Below, piece after piece: positions 7,941-16,858 of a stretch of 64,000 nt of DNA. Each line of letters begins with the position of its first letter. Within the stretch, counting starts at the first letter, position 1. The position numbers and the translations under genes are program-made. Below the pieces are notes generated by a model. That model was not told the origin of the DNA, did not search any database, and was given only the letters and a program-made list of their open reading frames with translations. The stretch comes from Neptunomonas japonica JAMM 1380 (lineage in GTDB: Bacteria; Pseudomonadota; Gammaproteobacteria; Pseudomonadales; Balneatricaceae): positions 3,234,501 through 3,298,500 of the forward strand of contig NZ_AP014546.1 of NCBI RefSeq assembly GCF_016592555.1. Direction: 5' to 3'.

Positions 7941-9176
7941 TCAATACCCTGTCATTTCCAGATAGCCTTCGCCACGCGGTACACCACTTGAGGCGTCGCT
8001 CACGTTGACCGCTCCTTCCCAGTAGGGCACAGAGGTACTCATCCATCGGTTCGCATGGCGAGCCGTTATTTCTAGATCAAGGTTCTGTTCCGGCAGCGTC
8101 AGACGCCAGCGCACCGGCACCCGATAACCGGCAGCATCTGCGCTCGCCAACGGCACAAGTGTTAGCGTCGAGGCTTCCAGCGGCGTCACCTCTCCATCGG
8201 CGGTGATCCAGCTACCGGAAAGATAGTCGTCGTGATTAGTGCCCCCGCCGCGCAGGCGAAACGCCATCAATCTAGCGCCGCTGTCTAGGTGCAACGAAAA
8301 CCAGTCCCAACCGGTTTGGCTGGCTCCCAGTAGTTGGCTGCTCCATTCCCGATCCAACCAGGCCCGACCGCTAACCGCCACACGCTCGCCGTCCTGCATT
8401 ACCTCACCACTGACCCGATAAAAGGGCTGGCTGTAATACATAGAACCCTGCCCATCGGCCGATTTCTGGCTGAAACCACGGATACCATGGCGCACCAGCG
8501 GGCCTTCGGCCTTGAGTTCGAGGCGATAGCCAAAGGTACCGTTTTCATCCTCAGCTTGAGCGGTCAAACGAAGGTGATCCAGAGCGTCGCCTTCGGGATG
8601 TGTGGTGAGACTTTCAAGCCTCCAGTCATCCAACCAAGCGATAAAGGGCTGGGCCGTGACACCGGCCTGATGCACGACACTAGGGAGTGGCACGCTAGCT
8701 CCTCGTGCGAAACGTTCGGCGACACGATGGCTCTCGCCGTGGGACAGTGCCATGTGCGCCATCCACAGTTGATCCGTGGCCCAAGGCTCAGCTTTAGACT
8801 CAACCCCAATTTCGGCACGCGCACTGTTTGCATCAAGAGCTTCGGGCTGCTGAGCTTGGCGGAACAGCGTCCACTGTATTCCCATGGGCTCATGGTTCTC
8901 GTTTTCCAGGTTGGCAGTGAGATACCACCACTCAATACGAAAATCTGGGTGCGGGCCGTGATCCTCAGGGAAACTAATAGAGGTAATGGAGCTTGCATGG
9001 GCATAGTCTTGGCTCGAAGTGCCCAAGCCTGCAAAGCCGGCCCTGTCACCACTCACGTCTGTACCGCTTTTCTCACTATTGGCAGGTTCAGAAGCCGGGC
9101 CGCAGGCCCCGAGCAACAGCAGACATAGCAAGGACAAACCACATCTCAGTGAATTCAAGCGCCATTGTTTGATCAT
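7941..9176 (-). CDS. AttH/CrtC-like (lipocalin-type) lipoprotein
   Basis: Start chosen at the ATG at 9176, whose A overlaps the stop of the permease gene. From there the product has a basic start, a hydrophobic core, and a lipobox L-L-G-A-C, so it is a lipoprotein of about 411 residues. The mature part begins with the AttH/carotenoid 1,2-hydratase signature FPEDHGPHPDFRIEWWYLT. It continues with LDREWSSQ, the HDDYLSGSWI loop and a closing WEGAV segment. Family members are two-domain lipocalin-like proteins encoded next to an ABC exporter of the attEFGH type. The ligand is unknown. Base composition is far richer in G+C than flanking genes. Confidence 0.8.
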   Translation of the reverse strand: MIKQWRLNSLRCGLSLLCLLLLGACGPASEPANSEKSGTDVSGDRAGFAGLGTSSQDYAHASSITSISFPEDHGPHPDFRIEWWYLTANLENENHEPMGIQWTLFRQAQQPEALDANSARAEIGVESKAEPWATDQLWMAHMALSHGESHRVAERFARGASVPLPSVVHQAGVTAQPFIAWLDDWRLESLTTHPEGDALDHLRLTAQAEDENGTFGYRLELKAEGPLVRHGIRGFSQKSADGQGSMYYSQPFYRVSGEVMQDGERVAVSGRAWLDREWSSQLLGASQTGWDWFSLHLDSGARLMAFRLRGGGTNHDDYLSGSWITADGEVTPLEASTLTLVPLASADAAGYRVPVRWRLTLPEQNLDLEITARHANRWMSTSVPYWEGAVNVSDASSGVPRGEGYLEMTGY

Positions 9177-11695
9177 CAGGTTTCCTCCTCGGCTAGCAGT
9201 GACCGGGGCGGAGTACGCCACAGCTTAAACATTGGAAGACCCGCCGCCAGCAAGGCAACCAGCACCGCGGTGATTAGGGTCAGGCTGATCTCGCCGGGAA
9301 AAATATGCAGCGGCAACCGCCAGCCAAAGGCCGCCACATTGATACCCCACACCAGACAGGCGGTAATAGCGATGCCTAAGGGAATTGCCAGCAGGCCCGT
9401 GACCAGCGCAGCTCCGGCCAGCTGAGCCAGCACAATGCCAAGCAGGCGACGCAGTGGCACGCCAATCGCCCACAGTGCAGCCAGCCGTCGGCGCCGCTCT
9501 TGAGCTTGGGCCAGCAGCGTTGCCAGCAATGCCAATGCCGCCACACCGAGGGTCAGGCCATTCAACGCTCGGGTAATAGCAAAGGTACGCTCGAAGATAG
9601 CAGTTGCCGTAGCCTTGACCTCGCGCTGATCTCGCAAACTGTGTGGTGTCAGGTTGAAGCGCTCGATCAGCTGCTGGCGTAACAAATCTGCATCCTCGCT
9701 AGGCTGCATCACGATGCCGATGGAGGCCGGCGGTACTTTAAATAACCGCAGCACGCGGTCCGTAGCCATCACCACCTCGCCGCGCGGGTTGCCATAATCA
9801 GGGTAGATGCCCACCACCGTTACCGATTCACCACCACCGGGCGTGACCAAACGTAATCGGTCGCCCAATGCGATGCCTTCGCCCCGGGCCAACTGTTCAT
9901 TGACAAAGGCCCCTCCATGCTGGAGCACTTGCCATGCAGCATCTCGGTTGCCAAGGGTAGAGAGTAGCGGCCAATCAGCCATTAGCGTTTGCCCCGGCGT
10001 GATGCCAAATACCGATAACGGCAGGCCCGGACGGCGGAGGGTATTGCCTGTTGCGATCTCGAGCAGCTGCGATTTGGCGTCGGCGGTGATCAGGCGCTCG
10101 TGGACCACATCGCGCTGAGCAAGCCAAGCATCAATAACGGCGAACTGCGCTGTTGGCGGTTTGAGATATAGATCCGCCATCAACCGTTGGTCGAGCCAGT
10201 CGAGAAAGGTCAGACGAAAACCGCCGACCATACTGCTGACGCCGAGGTTGGCCGAAAGCGCAATCAGCAGTGCCATCATGGCCAACGACAGCCGAGGCAG
10301 CTGCAGTTGCAAGTCGGCTAATGCCCATTGGGTGAGTGGCCAACTGCGAGCCAAGTGTGTTAAACGTGATAGCCCTCTGAGTGACAAGGATAGTACCAAG
10401 GCCAGTAGCGCTGGTAGCCACAATGCAGCGGCCAATATAATGGCCGCGACCAGTCCAAAACCTACGACTAACTCAAAACCTGAACCCAACGCTTCGTCGC
10501 TAGACCAAGTGCTAAGCCATAGCAGCGCTAAAGCGGATAGCGCAGCCACGCCACCCAGCCATGTTTGCAGCCGCAGCTGGCGTTGAAAACCGGCGCGCCA
10601 CGCTTGAGCCTGACCTAACCCCAGTAAACGGATACGATTTGCCCGCCACAACACGCCGCTGCCAGCAATAAACAGGCCGCCCAACGTCACTCCAACACCC
10701 CCCAACCAGTAATGCCAAGGCAGGCTGAGCTTAGTGCTAACGTCGGCACCGTAAAGGCTTTGCAGGGTGGCGGCAACGTCTGGTAATAGCGTTTTAGCCA
10801 ACCACAGCCCACTGATCAGGCCTACCAGTGCGCCCAACAGCCCCAGAAAAACAAGCTCTAGAGCCAGCAAGGCAACCAAGGTGCGGCCCGACACGCCAAG
10901 GGCACGTAGTGTACGCAATAGCCCTAGCCGCTGCTCAAGCGCCAGCCCCAGCGCCGCCTGAACAATAAATAGTCCGACAATCAGTGCCAGCAACGCCATG
11001 GCCGTCAGGTTGAGATGAAAGCTTTGAGTTAGCTCACCGGGGCTACTCCGCGTATCGGCGCGTACCAGCGTGAATCCGCTGGGAGGGGCGGGCAGTGTAT
11101 CTGCGGCGCTAACCAGTGCGGTGATCGAGTCGCCGGCACGCAGCAGCTGTGCGGCAATGGCGATATCCATCACCAAAGTATTTGGTGGCAGTTCAGGCGC
11201 ATCGATCATTGGCGGAAAAGGCCTGCCACTATTCAGTGTCGGATTGGTACCCAACTGGGAGCGGGTATCCGGTGCCAGACGGGTCTGCCAGGGCGGTATG
11301 ATAAAGCCCTGCAGCCCACCAAACGCTTGGCCACGGGCCAGCGTACTATCACCGGGTAAGGTGAGCGGATCGATACCGATGAGGGTGAGCTTCTCATCCC
11401 TGTCGGTAATAAGCTCTCCTTCGAGCAGCGGCGACACCATTACACCTACCCGGCGCATCTGGATGAAATCATTTCGGGTCAATGTCTGGCCGTCCTCACG
11501 CTCAAGACGATCAAAACCACTGCCGAGCAACGCTTCAGCCCGCGCATAGTTGTCACGCGCCGAGGCGTTGATGGCCTGTACACCACTCCATAGCGCTCCC
11601 GCGACCCATAATCCTAATAGCAACATGGCCAGCTGGCCAGGATGCCGACGATAGTGTGATAACAGCGTCGCCAACACCACGCCGATCAAACGCAT
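9176..11695 (-). CDS. ABC transporter permease, FtsX/MacB-like, double domain
   Basis: 839 residues, with an N-terminal membrane helix (about 22-42), a periplasmic domain, three helices of a first FtsX unit (about 225-355), a linking pair or more of helices, a second periplasmic domain, and three C-terminal helices (about 710-825). This is the YbbP/AttF-AttG arrangement of type VII ABC systems, which do not carry substrate across the inner membrane but extract or push it in the periplasm. It overlaps the ATPase gene by 10 bases and the lipoprotein gene by 1 base, so the three form one tight operon. Substrate is probably a lipid or lipoprotein; that is inference. Confidence 0.85.
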   Translation of the reverse strand: MRLIGVVLATLLSHYRRHPGQLAMLLLGLWVAGALWSGVQAINASARDNYARAEALLGSGFDRLEREDGQTLTRNDFIQMRRVGVMVSPLLEGELITDRDEKLTLIGIDPLTLPGDSTLARGQAFGGLQGFIIPPWQTRLAPDTRSQLGTNPTLNSGRPFPPMIDAPELPPNTLVMDIAIAAQLLRAGDSITALVSAADTLPAPPSGFTLVRADTRSSPGELTQSFHLNLTAMALLALIVGLFIVQAALGLALEQRLGLLRTLRALGVSGRTLVALLALELVFLGLLGALVGLISGLWLAKTLLPDVAATLQSLYGADVSTKLSLPWHYWLGGVGVTLGGLFIAGSGVLWRANRIRLLGLGQAQAWRAGFQRQLRLQTWLGGVAALSALALLWLSTWSSDEALGSGFELVVGFGLVAAIILAAALWLPALLALVLSLSLRGLSRLTHLARSWPLTQWALADLQLQLPRLSLAMMALLIALSANLGVSSMVGGFRLTFLDWLDQRLMADLYLKPPTAQFAVIDAWLAQRDVVHERLITADAKSQLLEIATGNTLRRPGLPLSVFGITPGQTLMADWPLLSTLGNRDAAWQVLQHGGAFVNEQLARGEGIALGDRLRLVTPGGGESVTVVGIYPDYGNPRGEVVMATDRVLRLFKVPPASIGIVMQPSEDADLLRQQLIERFNLTPHSLRDQREVKATATAIFERTFAITRALNGLTLGVAALALLATLLAQAQERRRRLAALWAIGVPLRRLLGIVLAQLAGAALVTGLLAIPLGIAITACLVWGINVAAFGWRLPLHIFPGEISLTLITAVLVALLAAGLPMFKLWRTPPRSLLAEEET

Positions 11696-12372
11696 GGCAA
11701 GTGGCTCTCCCTGGAGTCGGCCAGCAGCTGACCACGGCGTAAGATCAAACGACGATCCAGCGGGGCAGCCACTTTGTGGCTGTGTGTCACCATCAGCAGG
11801 CTGCTGCCGCTTTCGGCGACCAGTTCCAGTAGCAGTTCGAGGACTGTCTCCGCAGTATTTTCGTCAAGATTTCCGGTGGGCTCATCGGCCAGCAACAACG
11901 CTGGGCGAGACGCCAGCGCGCGACCAATGGCTAAACGCTGTTGCTGCCCCCCCGACAGCTGCTCGGGATAGTGGCTCTCGCGTCCTGCCAAGCCCAGCCG
12001 TTCTAATAGCCTCATCGACCAGACCGGATCTTCGCGCCCCGCCAGTCGTGCCTGCAGGCGCAAGTTGTCGGCCACATTGAGACTCGCTACCAAGTGAAAC
12101 TGCTGAAACACTAGGCCGAGAGTTTCGCGTCTGACGCGCGCCCGGCCGGGTTCATCCAAACCGGCTAGCGACTGGTTGTGGATGCATACCTCACCCCGTT
12201 CAGGTAGGTCGAGCCCTGCGGCCAAGTGCAATAGCGTCGACTTACCGCTACCCGATTCGCCCATCAGCGCCACGCTTTCACCGGCTCCCAGGTGCAGATC
12301 CACACCTGACAACACACTTAGCGGCCCTTGGGGTGTCGTGTAGGTCTTGTGGACATGGCGAAAATCGAGCAT
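11686..12372 (-). CDS. ABC transporter ATP-binding protein, LolD/MacB-type
   Basis: Start placed at the ATG at 12372 (MLDFRHVHKTY), with GGAG 8 bases upstream; the ATG at 12399 lacks a ribosome site. About 228 residues. It carries Walker A GESGSGKST, a Q-loop (VFQQFH), signature LSGGQQQR, Walker B LLLADEPTGNLD and the His switch VTHSHK. LolD-like ATPases power FtsX-type permeases, here the adjacent 839-residue protein. Strong overlap and identical base composition make it the first gene of the three-gene exporter operon. Confidence 0.9.
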   Translation of the reverse strand: MLDFRHVHKTYTTPQGPLSVLSGVDLHLGAGESVALMGESGSGKSTLLHLAAGLDLPERGEVCIHNQSLAGLDEPGRARVRRETLGLVFQQFHLVASLNVADNLRLQARLAGREDPVWSMRLLERLGLAGRESHYPEQLSGGQQQRLAIGRALASRPALLLADEPTGNLDENTAETVLELLLELVAESGSSLLMVTHSHKVAAPLDRRLILRRGQLLADSRESHLPCV

Positions 12373-12440
12373 AGCGGACTCCGTGTTACGTAAAGCCACG
12401 ATAGTGGCATAAATTCCCGACCTGCCCCTAGGGCATTGTT

Positions 12441-12878
12441 TTATTCACCAATATCTTCATTCCATAACTCAGGATTTTTTTGAATAAATGACGCCATAAT
12501 CTGACGACATTCGTGGTCATCATGAATAACTAACTCAACACCTCTAGACCTGAGGTATTCTTCAGGCCCACAAAAGGTTTTATTTTCACCAACAACCACC
12601 TTTTTAACACCGTAAAGAAGGATAGCCCCACTGCACATATCGCAAGGAGATAATGTTGAGTATAACGTTGCGCGGCGATAATCTGATGCCTTTAGCCTTC
12701 CTGCGTTTTCTAAACAATCCATTTCAGCATGTAGCACTGAGCTGTCTTTTTGTATGCGTTGGTTATGCCCTCGTCCAACAATATGTCCATCAAGAACAAG
12801 AACAGAGCCAATGGGGATCCCTCCATTATTCAAACCTTTCTTTGCTTCCTCAATGGCGGCTTGCAAAAACTTATCCAT
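12441..12878 (-). CDS. Cytosine/nucleoside deaminase, yeast Fcy1-like
   Basis: 145 residues of the CDA-type zinc deaminase fold: HAE at 50-52 (zinc His and catalytic Glu) and PCDMC at 78-82 (two zinc Cys). Beyond these motifs it resembles yeast cytosine deaminase Fcy1 as I recall that sequence: GRGHNQR-QK, LHAEMDCLENAGRL, TLSPCDMCSGAI, VVGENK, and the terminal P-x-x-W-x-EDIGE. Fcy1 converts cytosine to uracil, which fits the uracil salvage genes (upp-uraA) 21 kb away. It could also act on related pyrimidines. This is not the TadA or the CodA type. It is ordinary in base composition, unlike the GC-rich operon upstream. Confidence 0.78.
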   Translation of the reverse strand: MDKFLQAAIEEAKKGLNNGGIPIGSVLVLDGHIVGRGHNQRIQKDSSVLHAEMDCLENAGRLKASDYRRATLYSTLSPCDMCSGAILLYGVKKVVVGENKTFCGPEEYLRSRGVELVIHDDHECRQIMASFIQKNPELWNEDIGE

Positions 12879-13036
12879 AATTCACCTTATCGACTAAGCT
12901 ATTAACTATATTACATTTTTATTATAGGCTGCTTTAAGCGCACTGGGTTGCTGGAGAAACAAGCCACTTTGATTAACAAGATACTGTGCAGGGTAATACT
13001 CTATGGCCACAAAAAATTAGAGAGGAATTTATTATT

Positions 13037-13495
13037 ATGCAGATAGTCGAAAATGCCGATTCTAAAGTGGTTCTAATTGCTGATGACACTCAAACCATAC
13101 GCGCTATTGTGCGCGCTAGCCTCAAGGCAATTGGCTTTAAAGAGTTTCATGAGGTGCCAAACGGCGTCGAAGCAAAGCAGTTACTGGAGGCAAAATCGAT
13201 TGATTTGGTCGTCTGTGATTGGGAGATGCCAGAAATGAACGGCCTAGAGGTACTCAAAGAGATGCGAGGCATGGAGAGGCATAAAGAGACGCCCTTTGTA
13301 ATGCTAACCGGTAACGCTAACGCAGACCTCGTCAATCAAAGTATTCAATTAGGCATATCAGGCTTTGTGGTGAAACCTTTTCAGCCGCAAGCATTGTGTG
13401 AAAAAATTGCCCATATTTTCGCCTCCCCAGCGCCGACAAAAGAGAACCAAGAAAAACCAGCACCTGTACGCCAATCCCACTTAAACCCTCGCTGA
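13037..13495 (+). CDS. Single-domain CheY-like response regulator
   Basis: The ATG at 13037 starts a canonical receiver; AGAGG lies about 11 bases upstream, and an alternative GTG at 12986 is less likely. About 152 residues: VVLIADDTQ (acid pair), VVCDWEMPEMNG (phospho-Asp), MLTGNAN (Thr), VVKPFQP (Lys), and then a 30-residue charged tail ending in APVRQSHLNPR with no output domain. It resembles the CheY-type stand-alone regulators that bind motor or signalling partners. No kinase or chemotaxis gene is adjacent. It lies upstream of the LRR kinase gene. Confidence 0.85.
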   Translation: MQIVENADSKVVLIADDTQTIRAIVRASLKAIGFKEFHEVPNGVEAKQLLEAKSIDLVVCDWEMPEMNGLEVLKEMRGMERHKETPFVMLTGNANADLVNQSIQLGISGFVVKPFQPQALCEKIAHIFASPAPTKENQEKPAPVRQSHLNPR

Positions 13496-13659
13496 TCACA
13501 ACTTTTCATCAAAAAATAAACGACTTCCCCACTCCTCTTTCCTGAGCAATAGGTTGTGAAACGCTCCATATATCCTCAACTCAAAAAGGTAAAACCCTCG
13601 CATTAAGTTTTCTAGTAAACTAGCCAGCTTTTAGTCTTCATACTAAGCCGGAGCTCATC

Positions 13660-14907
13660 ATTTTACACACACTGTCCCAACTTAAATCTGGCGAGCTATC
13701 AGGTATTCGTCGCTTAGCATTATCAGAAAATCTAACGTCATTTCCTTTGGAAATTTTAACATTAGCTGACAGCTTAGAAATTCTAGATTTATCCAACAAC
13801 CAATTAACTTCACTGCCAAAAGAACTTATACAGTTAAAAAATCTCAAAATATTTTTTGCCTCAAACAACCATTTTGAGACAGTACCAGAAGTACTTGGCC
13901 AATGCCTCAACTTAGAGATGGTTGGTTTTAAATCAAACAAGATTAACCATGTCCCAGAGAGATCACTGCCAGCAAAATTACGTTGGCTCATTTTAACTGA
14001 CAATCAGATTAGCACGCTGCCTGACTCTTTAGGTGAGCGGCCCAGACTACAAAAATTAGCATTAGCAGGTAATTGCTTAACGCACCTACCTAAAACCTTA
14101 GCGCAATCGACAAACCTTGAGTTAGTACGTATTTCAGCCAACCAACTGGCTGAATGTCCTGATCAATTGCTCGGCTTACCTAAACTTGCTTGGTTTGCGT
14201 TTTCTGGTAACCCATTTAGCCAGTCCGATATAAACATTCGGTCAGTTCCTGAGATGCCATCATCCAGTTACACATTACAGCGGGTACTAGGGCAAGGGGC
14301 CTCTGGTGTTATCTCAAAGGCGCATTGGAACCAACATCAAGCTCTATTTCCTGATGATATTGCCGTGAAAGTATTTAAGGGCGAAGTCACTAGCGATGGA
14401 TATCCAAAAGACGAGCTACAAGCGTGTTTAAAAGTAGGCCACCACCCAAATCTAGTAAAGTCGCTGGCTCAAGTGAATGAAGATGGGTATTTAGCGTTAA
14501 TCATGAGTTTGATACCTCCTCACTATACTAACTTAGGCCTACCACCCAACTTTAAAAGCTGTACTCGCGACACCTTTGCACTGGGTTTTACGCTCTCAAT
14601 TGAGCACATTGAAAAAGTCATTACCCAGATGGAAGATGTGTTTGCTCATTTACATGCAAACCAAGTATGTCATGGCGACTTATACGCGCATAACGCCCTG
14701 TTTGATGATGAAGCTAACCTCATTGTTGGCGACTTTGGTGCAGCAACGATGTACCACATGCTTAATGAAGAGCAACAAGCAAAAATAAAACAAATTGAAC
14801 ATCGAGCACTGCATCATTTTATTGATGACTTATTAAGCATTTGCAAAGAAGAAGATAGATCCAGCAAAACGTTTATACGTCTCAAGCAGCACATTACACA
14901 GCGCTAA
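13660..14907 (+). CDS. Leucine-rich-repeat protein with C-terminal protein kinase domain
   Basis: LRR units of about 23 residues (L-x-x-LDLSNNQLTSLP pattern) fill residues 20-180, then an eukaryotic-like kinase follows: glycine loop GQGASG, AVKVF lysine, catalytic HGDLYAHN, and DFG. Measured from a TTG at 13747 these lie at 182-187, 208, 309-316 and 329-331. However, the frame remains open and in-family upstream (…LHTLSQLKSGELSGIRRL…) back to an in-frame stop at 13621, without any ATG, GTG or TTG before 13747. I set the start at ATT 13660, 6 bases after GGAG. Known relatives, as I recall, begin near M-H-T-L-x-Q-L-x-S-G. It is probably a cytoplasmic Ser/Thr kinase; substrate unknown. Confidence 0.75.
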   Translation: MLHTLSQLKSGELSGIRRLALSENLTSFPLEILTLADSLEILDLSNNQLTSLPKELIQLKNLKIFFASNNHFETVPEVLGQCLNLEMVGFKSNKINHVPERSLPAKLRWLILTDNQISTLPDSLGERPRLQKLALAGNCLTHLPKTLAQSTNLELVRISANQLAECPDQLLGLPKLAWFAFSGNPFSQSDINIRSVPEMPSSSYTLQRVLGQGASGVISKAHWNQHQALFPDDIAVKVFKGEVTSDGYPKDELQACLKVGHHPNLVKSLAQVNEDGYLALIMSLIPPHYTNLGLPPNFKSCTRDTFALGFTLSIEHIEKVITQMEDVFAHLHANQVCHGDLYAHNALFDDEANLIVGDFGAATMYHMLNEEQQAKIKQIEHRALHHFIDDLLSICKEEDRSSKTFIRLKQHITQR

Positions 14908-14914
14908 AAATAAT

Positions 14915-14953
14915 GAGGGCCGATGAAAGCATCGCAGACATCACCCTCTTTTT
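14915..14953 (+). terminator. Possible terminator after the LRR kinase gene
   Basis: GAGGG and CCCTC pair as an outer stem around an inner CGATG / CATCG hairpin, followed by TTTTT. It overlaps the last codons of the convergent gene at 14941-15156, so it may serve only the plus strand. Confidence 0.4.
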
Positions 14954-15156
14954 ATGCGTACGACTTTCATCACCTCAAAGTTCATACCAGCGACAGTTTC
15001 CTGTTCTGGGTAATAGGTAATATTCACTCTGGCACCTTTTAAGCTTTGGTAATTACCTTTGCGCTTAAATTTAAAAGGCACATCACAACCCTCAACCATT
15101 AGGCTATGTAAAATCCAGTCGCCTTGCTCTCGTTGCACATGTGAGGTGACCTTCAT
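14941..15156 (-). CDS. Small conserved protein of unknown function
   Basis: 71 residues, ATG at 15156, convergent with the LRR kinase gene. The sequence MKVTSHVQREQGDWILHSLMVEG...VPFKFKRKG...RVNITYYPE...EVMKVVRIKRG alternates strands and basic residues, as small beta-barrel proteins do. I believe this small protein is common in gammaproteobacteria but I cannot name a function. No signal peptide or membrane segment. Confidence 0.6.
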   Translation of the reverse strand: MKVTSHVQREQGDWILHSLMVEGCDVPFKFKRKGNYQSLKGARVNITYYPEQETVAGMNFEVMKVVRIKRG

Positions 15157-15247
15157 GAGCTCGGAATGGGTTAGGTTTTTGTTTTTTCTACTAGTTTTTT
15201 AGGGTCTGATTGCATGTTAAATATTATATGATTTTTCCATTATAAAT

Positions 15248-16216
15248 TTAACCAATCGTCATCAGAAAATGGAGTATACGTTGCTCTAAATAGAAGCGCG
15301 GTTTAAAGGGAGAACCGCCATCGATAAAACCGACATGGCCACCATACTGATGCAGTTCATACGTCACATCTGTGGAGCACTGATGAGTTAAGGGGATCAC
15401 ATCGGCATTCATAAACGGATCATCAACGGCATGCATCACCAACGTTGGTCGCTTAATGTTTGCCAAATAACTAAACCCACTGGCTTTAGTGTAATAATCA
15501 TCAACCCCCTCAAAACCATGCAGTGGTGCAGTAACTTGATGGTCAAATTGATAAAAGGTTTTCAGCGTACCGACTTGTTCTGGTGTAATTGATGCCTCAT
15601 TAACAATAGTGCGATCATTAAATTTATCGGTTAGCTTCTCACGGAGCTGCTTAATCAGATGCCATTGGTAAAGAGTCGAAAATCCTTTTTCAAGCCGTTT
15701 GGCACAAGCGGATAATTGCAGAGGAGCCGAAACAACAACGGCGCGTTCTATAGCACTATTATCTTGTAGCTCTCCAAGATACTTAGCCAATACATTACCC
15801 CCTAAGCTATAACCGACAGCGCACAGCTGTGCTTGCGGGAAATGCTGTTGGAGATACTGCAAGGTATGGCTAATATCTTGCGTATCTCCACTATGATAGC
15901 TGCGTGCCAAACGGTTAGCTTCACCAGAACAACCACGGTGATGATGCACAACCGCGCATAAACCTAATCGATGACAATCTCGCAGTAAGCGGCGTATATA
16001 ATGGGAATCAGAACTACCTTCCAATCCATGCAAAATAACAATAATACTACTGGCGTTAGAGGGGTCACCGACCCAATCAAGATCGATAAAATCACCATCG
16101 CTTAATTCCAGACGCTGGCGTGATAACACTGGGGGCTTGATCTTGGTAAACACAGGTAAAATCGTTTGCACATGTGGATTTTTTGCCCACCAAGGGGGTA
16201 AAAAAGATCGAATCAT
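15248..16216 (-). CDS. yheT: Alpha/beta hydrolase, YheT type
   Basis: 322 residues of the YheT/EMB8 group. The start MIRSFLPPWWAKNPHVQTILP is diagnostic, since P-x-W-x-x-NPHxQT is shared by nearly all members. The oxyanion region HGLEGSSDSHY, the HHRGCSG segment, nucleophile elbow GYSLGGN and acid VDDPFM followed by HxGHVGF complete the triad. YheT enzymes are intracellular esterases of poorly defined substrate. The gene overlaps the next upstream gene by 4 bases (ATGA), so the two are cotranscribed, with translational coupling. Confidence 0.88.
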   Translation of the reverse strand: MIRSFLPPWWAKNPHVQTILPVFTKIKPPVLSRQRLELSDGDFIDLDWVGDPSNASSIIVILHGLEGSSDSHYIRRLLRDCHRLGLCAVVHHHRGCSGEANRLARSYHSGDTQDISHTLQYLQQHFPQAQLCAVGYSLGGNVLAKYLGELQDNSAIERAVVVSAPLQLSACAKRLEKGFSTLYQWHLIKQLREKLTDKFNDRTIVNEASITPEQVGTLKTFYQFDHQVTAPLHGFEGVDDYYTKASGFSYLANIKRPTLVMHAVDDPFMNADVIPLTHQCSTDVTYELHQYGGHVGFIDGGSPFKPRFYLEQRILHFLMTIG

Positions 16217-16461
16217 CTCTTATTCGCAGACTTATTAGCGTGGTAATAGCTTAGAGACAACACAGCTTTAAGAATTAACAAAAATGGAAATAGGCCATGC
16301 AGAAAAAGATCAAAGAAGTCTATACCACGAGATAACTCCCCATTGATGAGCATGTGCACTTTTTCAAACAGGTGTGGTTGAGGGAAAAAAGGAGCCAGGC
16401 CCAGTGTTAACGACCCAAAAATCAACACAATCCATGGCAACCTTCTCATCAAGCTTGTCAT
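16213..16461 (-). CDS. Small two-helix membrane protein (annotated in relatives as 'RND transporter')
   Basis: 82 residues, beginning MTSLMRRLPWIVLIFGSLTLG and PFFPQPHLFEKVHMLINGELSR, with the first helix at about 9-25 and a second helix at about 52-72 (FLHGLFPFLLILKAVL). Small proteins of this kind with LGLAPF-x-PEPHL-x-EK occur widely in gammaproteobacteria; databases often mislabel them RND transporters. Function unknown. The ATG of yheT overlaps this gene's stop. Confidence 0.65.
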   Translation of the reverse strand: MTSLMRRLPWIVLIFGSLTLGLAPFFPQPHLFEKVHMLINGELSRGIDFFDLFLHGLFPFLLILKAVLSLSYYHANKSANKR

Positions 16462-16564
16462 CGCTGTTTTTCCTTTTTATAAGAATAGCTGGTCCCATTT
16501 ATCAAAACGCTTGCTCCTGCGCAATTAAGCGGCGTAAAAGAACAGAACAAGCCCGCATTTCACG

Positions 16565-16858
16565 TTATTCCCACATGACGTTAGATTTTGCCTTTGCAGC
16601 GGCAGTAAAAAGATCAATCAACGGTAAAGCTCGCGTCGCCAAACTCACCTCAACCTCCTCATCGTCATCCATAGCAGGTGGTGGCGCTGTACCCGCTTCA
16701 ATCGCGGCGGTTAACTTACCCAACGCAACAGGCACATCTGCCGCCAGAATAGCACCGGGCACGGAGCCGCTGTGGTCCATCATTTTAAGCATAGCCAGTG
16801 CTACATCACCAAACATCGTAATACTGCCATAAGCATCAGTTGTAAAAGTCACCAGCAT
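16565..16858 (-). CDS. DUF1840 family protein
   Basis: 97 residues. The signature MLVTFTTDAY then TMFGDVA, LKMM, HSGSVPGAI and DVPVALGKL is characteristic of DUF1840, a soluble proteobacterial family without known function. A variable acidic linker (PPPAMDDDEEVEVS) precedes a last helix ending in NVMWE, also typical. It stands alone, just before the integron array. Confidence 0.9.
   Translation of the reverse strand: MLVTFTTDAYGSITMFGDVALAMLKMMDHSGSVPGAILAADVPVALGKLTAAIEAGTAPPPAMDDDEEVEVSLATRALPLIDLFTAAAKAKSNVMWE

Noticed and set aside
8334..9128. 264-codon plus-strand reading frame
   Set aside because: It lies antisense to the AttH-like gene in GC-rich DNA; long shadow frames are expected there and the protein has no domain or ribosome site.
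11070..11549. 159-codon plus-strand reading frame inside the permease gene
   Set aside because: Antisense shadow of the permease; low-complexity Ser/Arg/Pro product.
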